From an uncultured Bacteroidia bacterium (GTDB lineage: Bacteria; Bacteroidota; Bacteroidia; Bacteroidales; UBA932), in contig CADBUS010000005.1 in assembly GCA_902797895.1 (NCBI GenBank), forward strand, positions 1-13,654: a stretch of DNA of 13,654 nt. Direction: 5' to 3'. The notes under the pieces were generated by a model. It had not been told where the DNA came from, searched no databases, and saw only the letters and a list, made by a program, of their open reading frames with translations. Made by a program: the position numbers and the translations under genes. Each line of letters starts with the position of its first letter. Within the stretch, counting starts at the first letter, position 1. Below, piece after piece: positions 1 through 5,782 of this stretch.

Positions 1-1
1 A

Positions 2-505
2 CTTGTGGAAGAGGGCTACATCAGCGATGTCCGCTTTGCTGCCGCCTTTACTCGCGATAAGCTCAACTTTTCCGGCTGGGGCCCAAAAAAGATAGAAGAG
101 AAACTAATTGAGGCAGGTGTGTCTAAGGAGCTGATAAAAAGTGTTTTAGAACAGGAGAACTCTCTCGTAAACAAGGCTTTGGAAAAACTTCTTCTCCAAA
201 AGGGCAAGGAGTTAAAAAAGAGGTATCAGAAAAAGGAGGTGCAGTACTCTCAGCAGCTTGAAGAATTACAACAATCATTTGATGAGCAGAATATAGAGGA
301 AGAAAGCGAAGTGTGCGACTATCGCCGAGTACAAAAAATGAGAGCAGCTATGCAGAGAAAAATTTATGCACTCCGCTCTAAACTAAACACAATTGAAGCG
401 CAGCGTAATTCTGCTCTTGTTGCTTTTGCTTTACGGCGCGGGTTTACTATAGAGCAGATTAACTCTGCCCTATCTGCCCTAAATGAGAATAGAGATATTT
501 GTTAA
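2..505 (+). CDS. recX: Regulatory protein RecX, 5'-truncated by the window edge
   Basis: RecX is a cytoplasmic protein that binds RecA and modulates its filaments and recombinase activity. The visible part starts inside the family's second helical repeat: the run GYISDVRFAAAFTRDKL near the beginning matches the RecX pattern 'gyldDerfA..yv..k', followed by G..KI...L...G.....I. The first tri-helical repeat must lie upstream, so the GTG at position 5 is not taken as the start; the frame is open to the window edge. The end, ALVAFALRRGFTIEQINSAL, is a normal RecX C-terminal repeat. Unusual is a charged Lys/Glu/Gln-rich stretch at about residues 70-118 (counted from position 5) between these repeats, likely helical or coiled coil, longer than in typical RecX. 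The stop codon lies inside a perfect palindrome. Family assignment is from sequence pattern only. Confidence 0.82.
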   Translation, partial: LVEEGYISDVRFAAAFTRDKLNFSGWGPKKIEEKLIEAGVSKELIKSVLEQENSLVNKALEKLLLQKGKELKKRYQKKEVQYSQQLEELQQSFDEQNIEEESEVCDYRRVQKMRAAMQRKIYALRSKLNTIEAQRNSALVAFALRRGFTIEQINSALSALNENRDIC

Positions 506-521
506 GTCTCTTAACAAATAT
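495..521. promoter_or_regulatory. 27-bp perfect palindrome at the recX end, abutting a promoter
   Basis: The arm ATATTTGTTAAG (495-506) is repeated exactly in reverse complement as CTTAACAAATAT (510-521) around a 3-base centre TCT. It spans the recX stop codon and its last base is the first base of the -33 box (TTTG, 521-524) of the next promoter. It could be an AT-rich hairpin ending recX transcription, although there is no T-run after it, or an operator for a repressor controlling the lipoprotein gene. The symmetry is directly seen; the function is inferred. Confidence 0.6.
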
Positions 522-552
522 TTGGAGAATAAGAAACAACAGCATACTTTTG
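521..552 (+). promoter_or_regulatory. Bacteroidota-type promoter for the small lipoprotein gene
   Basis: TTTG at 521-524 (-33 box) and TACTTTTG at 545-552 (matches TAnnTTTG, -7 box) are separated by 20 bases, the spacing known for the primary Bacteroidota sigma factor. Transcription would start near 556, leaving a leader of about 42 bases before the ATG at 598. Confidence 0.72.
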
Positions 553-597
553 TACAACAGAAGAAAGTATAATTATCAACAACTTAAATTTAAAGAG

Positions 598-990
598 ATG
601 AAGAAATTATTATTTATGCTGGTAGCGGCAGTTCTACTCTCTGTAACTCTTGTATCTTGCAGTAAGTCTAAATCTAAAAAGGATGTCAAGATTGAGTTTA
701 GCATTACTTTAGTTGGTGAACCAACATCAGACTCATTTACTGTACAACTCTCTAACATCAAGAATATTGAGGAGGCTAAGTATATACTTCAGTATGAAGG
801 GGTAGATGATTTTAGTAAAGTGTTAACTCCGGAGTATATATTCCAACAAGGAACTGTATTGCCTAATTTTAATGGTTCAATTCTTTTTAACTCATTACCA
901 GGTAATTGTAAGTTCAAAATTTGGATTGCTGGCCGTAACGCAAAGGGAGGCGCGTATGCCAACAGCTTAGAGGTTAAGACAAAGCCATAA
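598..990 (+). CDS. Small putative lipoprotein of unknown function
   Basis: This encodes 130 residues. The first 21 form a lipoprotein signal: MKK, a hydrophobic stretch and the lipobox LVSC with the acylated Cys at 21, followed by a Ser/Lys-rich linker (SKSKSKK). The mature part (about residues 29-130) alternates hydrophobic and polar residues and ends in FKIWIAGRNAKGGAYANSLEVKTKP, which resembles the last strands of a fibronectin type III-like beta-sandwich; this fold is only a guess. The frame is open further upstream, to 499, but ATG 598 is chosen because the signal peptide starts there and the promoter lies at 521-552. It is probably monocistronic, as an intrinsic terminator follows at 1039-1073. 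I do not recognise a named family. Confidence 0.72.
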   Translation: MKKLLFMLVAAVLLSVTLVSCSKSKSKKDVKIEFSITLVGEPTSDSFTVQLSNIKNIEEAKYILQYEGVDDFSKVLTPEYIFQQGTVLPNFNGSILFNSLPGNCKFKIWIAGRNAKGGAYANSLEVKTKP

Positions 991-1038
991 CCACAATGGT
1001 AGAGAAGAATCAAAAGTATAAGGAGCAGGAAAATGCTC

Positions 1039-1073
1039 AAAGGCCCCATCTTAACATTGATGGGGCCTTTTTT
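1039..1073 (+). terminator. Strong intrinsic terminator after the lipoprotein gene
   Basis: An 11-bp perfect stem, AAAGGCCCCAT (1039-1049) with ATGGGGCCTTT (1060-1070), encloses a 10-base loop and runs into six T residues (1068-1073). It lies 48 bases after the lipoprotein stop codon. The A-rich left side means it may also work for minus-strand transcripts arriving from the toxin-antitoxin operon. Confidence 0.9.
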
Positions 1074-1126
1074 AGTTAGGGTAAAAAATTATTTGAACTT
1101 GGCAAAGCAATCCTAAAAAACATTTA

Positions 1127-1230
1127 ATTATTTTCTGCGGAATGGCGTGCTTTTTATGCCAATTCCGCAAAAAATAGTTGGATTTTTTGCGGAATGACAT
1201 ACTTTTTATGCCTCTACCGCAGAAAATAAT
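1127..1230. repeat. Doubled 34-bp palindromic repeat within a nested inverted repeat
   Basis: Two 34-base units, 1136-1169 and 1188-1221, agree at 28 of 34 positions; both begin TGCGGAATG, contain CTTTTTATGCC and end CCGCA. Each can fold on itself (TGCGGAAT with ATTCCGCA in the first). The whole block is also symmetrical: ATTATTTTCTGCGG at 1127-1140 pairs perfectly with 1217-1230, and ATTCCGCAAAAAAT at 1162-1175 pairs perfectly with 1182-1195 across a 6-base loop. This looks like a REP- or MITE-type extragenic element. The rest of the gene-poor stretch 1074-1359 shows three loose copies of AAGAGC (about 1252-1276) and nothing else clear. Confidence 0.7.
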
Positions 1231-1359
1231 GCATTATGGTAAGTAAAATACAAGAGCAACAAGAGCTGCTAAGAGCTTATTACTTAACCTTTATCTTTGC
1301 TGCAAATAGCGAAGTAACTGCAACGTATCTTTTTTATGTCAAAGTTTTGGCGTTTTTGA

Positions 1360-2349
1360 CTACAGCGCTTTGATTAAGAAGGCCTCGTTAAAAGGTATAA
1401 AATCATGATTATCACAATATTTTTTCCAGAGTTCTTCTTGATGGCTCAACTTTGTTAGTTGAGAAGAGGACATTTTACCCAACTTTGCACATATATCTGT
1501 TAGCAGCTTAATTTCCCGCTCTTGCAAACAAGACAAATCTACATCGTTTATATCTGTCAGAATAATATTGCCACAATACTTTTCTGTCTGCTTGGGTAGT
1601 TGCTTTATCTCATCAAACTCACTATAAACCTTTTCCCAACGATTAGGAACGGGGCCATAATCTATCGCTCTGTATGACAAACCGGTCATAGCTTGTCCGA
1701 AATTCCTATATGAGCAAAAATCCAGATAAAACAGTAGCTTATTTAATTTTGTTACCCACACAGTATCACAATTATTGAGTATGTATAACAAGATTGCTTT
1801 AAGCCTCTCCAAAGACAACTCCCCAAAACCATTCATCAAACCTCTCATACCATATATTCTATTTATCTCATATTGAGTGGTTTTTAAAAGAGTATGATTC
1901 TCTGTTATTCTACAAAGTTTCTCTTTAATTCTCTGATATTCGCTCTCTTTTATAGTATTTTTGGCATCCTCTAAAAGAGCCAACATGGTATTTGGATTCA
2001 TAGCAGATTTTATAAGTCTGCCGTTAGATATATTTGGCACCTCTCCATCTTCATACATACGATATTGGTTTATTCCAAAGCCAAGCAGTTTAGACATTTT
2101 GCTTGCACTCAAGCCATAACGCTTTCTTAATGCAATTATCTCATCTATATAAGGGATGCCATATTTCTCGCGATATTGATTGGTTACTTGATTATATGCA
2201 GCATCATCCCCGGTATCTGTTGTAAAACGCTCATTATGAGTATCATCATACCAAAACAGACGGAAGCATTTGTATTCTTCGCCTCTGAATTGCCAAATGT
2301 CTTGCTCGTAAGAAGCACGCATCTGTTTGCCTGTATATGGACTTTTCAT
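1360..2349 (-). CDS. MqsA-like antitoxin with XRE helix-turn-helix and Panacea (SocA/DUF4065) domain
   Basis: This is the probable antitoxin and autorepressor of a type II toxin-antitoxin pair, 329 residues. Residues 1-60 resemble the MqsA N-terminal region (MKSPYTGKQM..., FRGEEYK, NQYREKYGIP) but lack the CxxC pairs that bind zinc in MqsA. Residues 67-107 are an XRE-type helix-turn-helix (IIALRKRYGLSASKMSKLLG, then YEDGEVP). Residues about 175-315 are a Panacea domain, recognised by KLNKLLFYLDF and MTGLSYRAIDYGPVP. Panacea is known as a neutralising domain paired with many unrelated toxins. The gene follows its toxin by 8 bases, so both are probably co-transcribed, in the toxin-first order also found in mqsRA. 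ATG 2349 begins the conserved N-terminus. DNA here is visibly richer in A+T than in the neighbouring housekeeping genes. Confidence 0.85.
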   Translation of the reverse strand: MKSPYTGKQMRASYEQDIWQFRGEEYKCFRLFWYDDTHNERFTTDTGDDAAYNQVTNQYREKYGIPYIDEIIALRKRYGLSASKMSKLLGFGINQYRMYEDGEVPNISNGRLIKSAMNPNTMLALLEDAKNTIKESEYQRIKEKLCRITENHTLLKTTQYEINRIYGMRGLMNGFGELSLERLKAILLYILNNCDTVWVTKLNKLLFYLDFCSYRNFGQAMTGLSYRAIDYGPVPNRWEKVYSEFDEIKQLPKQTEKYCGNIILTDINDVDLSCLQEREIKLLTDICAKLGKMSSSQLTKLSHQEELWKKYCDNHDFIPFNEAFLIKAL

Positions 2350-2357
2350 TTTAATAT

Positions 2358-2705
2358 TTATTTGAAAGGATATGATAACTTATGTTCTGCGATATGAAAT
2401 GAGATACATATTGTTTGGCTTTTTTGATAACCAATACTAATTTTAATATACACCTCACGATTTTTAACATCTTTTCCAAATACCCACATCTCCCCCAAAC
2501 TATTTAATTTATCTATAACAGGGCCATCTACATAATCGGTTGGCCGGAGAGATTTTATCACCACCTCTCTATAAGAGGGTTGAATCTCTAATTTTAATAT
2601 AGCCTCTTTATTTTTGTCTCTGTCATCACGATAGATAATTCCAAAGACTTTCAATTTTGTGTGGAACTTATCCAAAAAACTCTGCACTTCTTCAACTGTT
2701 ATCAT
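2358..2705 (-). CDS. Probable MqsR/RelE-fold toxin of a type II toxin-antitoxin pair
   Basis: This is a probable mRNA interferase-type toxin, 115 residues from ATG 2705. The C-terminal half has the pattern MWVFGK, VYIKISI, ICISFHIAEH and YPFK; the VYIKI...ICISF part resembles the strand pair VYLKI...LIVSF at the end of E. coli MqsR, and the gene order toxin then antitoxin agrees with mqsRA. The basis is family memory, not an alignment. The frame is open upstream to a TTG at 2765, but a promoter lies at 2726-2755, inside that extension. A transcript from it would start near 2720, so the ATG at 2705 (MITVEEVQ...) is the better start. Catalytic residues cannot be assigned with confidence; a different RelE-like family is possible. 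Confidence 0.72.
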   Translation of the reverse strand: MITVEEVQSFLDKFHTKLKVFGIIYRDDRDKNKEAILKLEIQPSYREVVIKSLRPTDYVDGPVIDKLNSLGEMWVFGKDVKNREVYIKISIGYQKSQTICISFHIAEHKLSYPFK

Positions 2706-2725
2706 ACCACTAAATTTTGTTAATG

Positions 2726-2755
2726 CAAAGATAAGCGCATTTTCGCAAAAATCAA
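2726..2755 (-). promoter_or_regulatory. Promoter of the toxin-antitoxin operon
   Basis: On the minus strand, TTG (2755-2753) is followed after exactly 19 bases by TATCTTTG (2733-2726), a full match to TAnnTTTG. The expected transcription start is near 2720, about 15 bases before the toxin ATG. This promoter fixes the toxin start and rules out the longer reading from TTG 2765. Confidence 0.72.
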
Positions 2756-2757
2756 TT

Positions 2758-2781
2758 TTTTTCAACCTTAAAGTTGAAAAA
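2758..2781. promoter_or_regulatory. Candidate operator: 24-bp dyad upstream of the toxin-antitoxin promoter
   Basis: TTTTTCAAC (2758-2766) and GTTGAAAAA (2773-2781) are exact inverted repeats around CTTAAA. The dyad ends two bases from the -33 box of the toxin promoter. Its core, AACCTTAAAGTT, resembles the AACCT-N-AGGTT palindrome bound by E. coli MqsA. Binding by the helix-turn-helix antitoxin encoded next to it is an inference. Confidence 0.5.
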
Positions 2782-2824
2782 TATCCAAAAAAAGCAATTA
2801 TATCATATACAAAAAAAAGAGACC

Positions 2825-2940
2825 GACTAAAAAATAGATTCTTCGGCAGGTAAACCCGCCTCAGAATGACAGTATGGGGTCATTCTGAACTTTTAGCTCT
2901 AAGTGATAGCCGAAGGGGCCAGTGAAGAATCTTTTTAGTC
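2825..2940. repeat. About 116-bp imperfect inverted element between fumarase and the toxin gene
   Basis: The ends pair: GACTAAAAA...GATTCTTC at 2825-2844 with GAAGAATCTTTTTAGTC at 2924-2940, with three extra bases on the left. Inside, CTTCGGC (2841-2847) pairs with GCCGAAG (2909-2915), and TCAGAATGAC (2861-2870) pairs exactly with GTCATTCTGA (2879-2888). A related segment with GTCATTCTGA and GAAGAATCTT occurs at 13520-13547, so this is a dispersed repeat. It lies 56 bases downstream of the fumarase stop and may serve as its transcription end. The stretch 2782-2996 contains no convincing gene. Confidence 0.68.
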
Positions 2941-2996
2941 TGCCTCTCAAACGGATTGTGATACCTGTTCAAACAGAGGCTTCCGGGAATAGCACC

Positions 2997-4607
2997 TTAT
3001 TTGAACTGAGCAAAGAAGTCGTTGCCTTTGTCATCTACGAGTATGAAGGCAGGGAAATCTATTACCTCGATTTTCCAGATGGCCTCCATTCCGAGTTCAG
3101 GATATTCAAGGCACTCAACACTCTTTATGTTGTTCTGTGCGAGTATTGCCGCAGGGCCTCCTATGCTGCCGAGATAGAAGCCTCCGTGCTTTTTGCAGGC
3201 ATCTGTAACTTGCTGGCTGCGATTGCCTTTTGCAAGCATAATCATACTTGCGCCGTGGCTCTGGAATAGATCTACGTATGGATCCATACGGGCTGCGGTG
3301 GTTGGGCCGAATGAGCCCGATGGCATACCTGCCGGAGTTTTTGCAGGGCCGGCATAAAATACAGGGTGGTCTTTGAAGTATTGAGGCAGCCCCTCTCCCT
3401 TGTCTAATCTCTCTTTGAGTTTTGCGTGAGCAATATCTCTTGCAACCACTATAGTGCCGTTGAGGCTGAGTCTTGTTGATACTGGGTATTTTGTAAGTAT
3501 CTTGAGTACATTTGCAATAGGCTGGTTTAGATCTATTTTAACGGCATCGCCTTCGCCTGCTTTGCGCAACTCCTCCGGAATCAAGCGTGCAGGATTGTCA
3601 TCTAATTTCTCTATCCAAATACCATCCTTGTTTATCTTTGCCTTTATGTTGCGATCTGCGGAGCAGCTCACTCCCAGGCCGATAGGGCAACTTGCTCCGT
3701 GACGCGGCAGGCGGATTATTCTAATATCGTGAGCAAGATACTTGCCTCCGAATTGTGCTCCAAGCCCTATTTTGCAAGCCTCTTCCCATACCTTTCTCTC
3801 CAACTCTACATCTCTGAATGCGCGTCCGCTCTCGTTGCCTGTGGTTGGGAGATTATCGTAGTATTTTGCAGAGGCCAGCTTAACCGTAAGCAGGTTCTTT
3901 TCTGCTGATGTGCCGCCAATTACAAAGGCTATATGGTAAGGTGGGCAAGCTGCTGTTCCCAAAGACTTTATCTTCTCCACAAGGAACGGTATAAGTGTTT
4001 CTGGATTAAGTACAGCTTTGGTCATCTGGTAGAGATAGCTTTTATTGGCTGAGCCACCGCCCTTTACAACGCATAAAAACTTATACTCCATTCCTTCGCC
4101 GGCCTCAATGTCAATCTGTGCCGGTAGGTTGCATTTGGTATTAACCTCCTCGTACATACTAAGCGGAGCGTTTTGGCTGTAGCGCAAACTCTCTTGTGTA
4201 TAGGTATTGTAAACTCCTGCAGACAAGGCTTCTGCATCATCTGTGCCGGTCCATACCTGCTGCCCTTTCTCTGCGTGTATAATAGCGGTTCCGGTATCTT
4301 GGCAGAAAGGCAGCTTGCCTTTGGCGGCCACCTCTGCATTGCGCAAAAACTGCAGGGCTACATATTTATCGTTATCTGAAGCCTGAGGATCTGTCAAAAT
4401 TTTTGCAACTTGCTCGTTATGAGAAGGGCGGAGCAGAAAGTTTACATCTCTGAATGCCTGTTGTGCAAGTTTTTCCAGAGCTTTTGCCTCTACTTTAAGT
4501 ATTGGGTGTCCTTCAAATTGGCTCACGCTTACGTGCTCTTTTGTAAGCAGATAGTACTCTGTGTTATCCTCTCCAATTTGAAACATCGGTTCATATTTAT
4601 ATGCCAT
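2997..4607 (-). CDS. fumA: Class I fumarate hydratase, iron-sulfur type (FumA/FumB family)
   Basis: This cytoplasmic [4Fe-4S] enzyme interconverts fumarate and L-malate in the TCA cycle or the reductive succinate pathway. It has 536 residues, close to E. coli FumA (548). The cluster cysteines are visible at about 102 (LPFCQDTG), 221 (GTAACPPYHIAFVIGG) and 315 (GLGVSCSADRNIKAKIN), matching E. coli Cys105, 224 and 318 with a constant offset of three. The C-terminal domain carries VFYAGPAKTPAGMPSGSFGP and LGSIGGPAA, typical of the beta-subunit swivelling domain. Both domains are fused in one chain, as in the FumA type rather than the two-subunit type. It begins 62 bases after prfB on the same strand; no clear promoter is visible in that AT-rich gap, so it may be read from prfB. 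The related tartrate dehydratases are less likely given the full FumA architecture. Confidence 0.95.
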   Translation of the reverse strand: MAYKYEPMFQIGEDNTEYYLLTKEHVSVSQFEGHPILKVEAKALEKLAQQAFRDVNFLLRPSHNEQVAKILTDPQASDNDKYVALQFLRNAEVAAKGKLPFCQDTGTAIIHAEKGQQVWTGTDDAEALSAGVYNTYTQESLRYSQNAPLSMYEEVNTKCNLPAQIDIEAGEGMEYKFLCVVKGGGSANKSYLYQMTKAVLNPETLIPFLVEKIKSLGTAACPPYHIAFVIGGTSAEKNLLTVKLASAKYYDNLPTTGNESGRAFRDVELERKVWEEACKIGLGAQFGGKYLAHDIRIIRLPRHGASCPIGLGVSCSADRNIKAKINKDGIWIEKLDDNPARLIPEELRKAGEGDAVKIDLNQPIANVLKILTKYPVSTRLSLNGTIVVARDIAHAKLKERLDKGEGLPQYFKDHPVFYAGPAKTPAGMPSGSFGPTTAARMDPYVDLFQSHGASMIMLAKGNRSQQVTDACKKHGGFYLGSIGGPAAILAQNNIKSVECLEYPELGMEAIWKIEVIDFPAFILVDDKGNDFFAQFK

Positions 4608-4669
4608 AACTTATTGTTTTATAATTGTTTATAATCCTTTTAACAAATATTCTTACTACAATAGGAGTG

Positions 4670-5750
4670 TTAATCCAAATCTTTATCATCATCGGTGCGC
4701 CGTTTGCCCATTAAAAAGGCCCTCATAAATTCATTCAAATCTCCATCTAAAACAGCCTGTGTATCTGCGGTCTGCTCGCCTGTGCGCAAATCCTTCACCA
4801 TTTTGTAAGGGTGGAGCACATAGCTGCGTATTTGGCTCCCCCACTCAATCTTTTTCTTCTGTCCCTCAAGCTCTGCCTGCTTCTCTCTTTTTTTCTGAAG
4901 CTCAAGGTCATACAGATGAGATTTAAGTATGCGCAAAGCGTTTTGGCGATTATCTAACTGCGAGCGCGTTTCTGTATTTTCAACCACAATTCCGGTAGGG
5001 ATATGCTTAACCCTCACACCGGTTTCAACCTTATTCACATTCTGCCCACCTGCTCCGGAGGAGCGGAAGGTGTCCCACTCCAAATCTGCGGGGTTTATTA
5101 CAATCTCAATACTCTCATCTACAAGCGGATATACAAATACAGAGGAGAATGTTGTCTGCCTTTTGCCTTGAGCGTTGAATGGAGATATTCTCACAAGGCG
5201 GTGTACTCCGTTCTCTGCTTTCAGATAGCCGTATGCGTAATCTCCCTCTATCTGCAAAGTGGCAGATTTTATACCGGCCTCCTCTCCCTCCAACAGATTG
5301 GTAACGGTAACTTTATAGCCATTGCGCTCTCCCCAGCGGATATACATTCTCATAAGCATTGCACTCCAATCGTTTGATTCTGTGCCGCCTGCGCCGGAGT
5401 TTATCTTTACCAACGCCCCAAGATTATCGCCCTCTGCAGAGAGCATACTCTTGAACTCCACCTCCGTCAAGTGTGTATATGCCTGCGTTTCAGCCTCTTC
5501 TATCTCTTGAGCAGATGCACCCATCTCGCGCAGTACCTCCAAATCTTCCCACTCCCTCTTGAGAGAGTTTATCTCCTTTACCCAATATTTTAATGCCGAT
5601 AGCTCCTTAACAAAGAGCTGTGCCTTTTTTGCATCTTCCCAAAATCCTGCCTCTGCAGCAATTTTTTCCCTCTCTTCTATCTCTTTTGCCTTGCCGGCAT
5701 AGTCAAAGAGACCTCCTTAACGCAGCCAGGCGTTCACTAAAATTCTCCAT
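4670..5750 (-). CDS. prfB: Peptide chain release factor 2, made through a programmed +1 frameshift
   Basis: RF2 recognises UGA and UAA and releases the nascent peptide. The complete product of 359 residues (E. coli: 365) needs two frames: ATG 5750 gives 15 codons (ending RRSL) up to an in-frame TGA at 5705-5703, then reading shifts +1 to GAC at 5704 and continues for 344 codons to the stop at 4670. The shifted part starts DYAGKAKEIEER. The anticodon-like tripeptide SPF is at about 189-191 and the catalytic GGQ (SGAGGQNVNK) at about 234-236. Reading only the second frame would give a falsely short protein. The gene lies between apbE (upstream, 29-base gap) and fumarase. Autoregulation is expected: low RF2 slows termination at the UGA and favours the shift. 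Confidence 0.96.
5702..5718 (-). promoter_or_regulatory. prfB programmed frameshift signal (AGGAGG...CTT TGA C)
   Basis: On the minus strand the sequence reads AAGGAGG TCT CTT TGA C. The Shine-Dalgarno-like AGGAGG (5717-5712) is followed after three bases by the slippery CTT (5708-5706) and TGA (5705-5703), the same order and spacing as in E. coli prfB. Pairing of AGGAGG with 16S rRNA pushes the ribosome one base forward. Confidence 0.95.
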
Positions 5751-5774
5751 ATCTTTCAAATATTTACAAGTTCA

Positions 5775-5782
5775 CAAATTTA
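5775..5782 (-). promoter_or_regulatory. Probable -7 box of a prfB promoter
   Basis: TAAATTTG on the minus strand matches TAnnTTTG and overlaps the apbE stop codon. Transcription would start about 20 bases before the prfB ATG at 5750. No TTG -33 box is seen at the right distance, so read-through from apbE may also contribute. Confidence 0.42.

Noticed and set aside
1136..1221. Two similar 34-base units with an 18-base spacer, superficially like a CRISPR array.
   Set aside because: Only two units with six mismatches, a spacer that is part of the inner palindrome, and no cas genes.
1292..1299. TATCTTTG, a perfect TAnnTTTG on the plus strand.
   Set aside because: No -33 box at the right distance and no plus-strand gene downstream.
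1338..1360. Weak hairpin GTCAAA/TTTGAC just after the antitoxin stop.
   Set aside because: Six AT-rich pairs and no T-run on the minus strand, so not called as a terminator.
1236..1373. A 45-codon open frame (ATG 1236 to TGA 1371-1373) on the plus strand in the gap before the antitoxin end.
   Set aside because: No recognisable sequence, no promoter at a suitable distance upstream, and it runs antisense into the end of the antitoxin gene. Likely chance.
2706..2765. N-terminal extension of the toxin from TTG 2765.
   Set aside because: The region contains a complete promoter and a non-ATG start; conserved-looking sequence begins at the ATG at 2705.
2922..3269. Plus-strand open frame of 115 codons.
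   Set aside because: Begins in the inverted repeat and is then antisense to the end of the well-supported fumarase gene; composition reflects the opposite strand.
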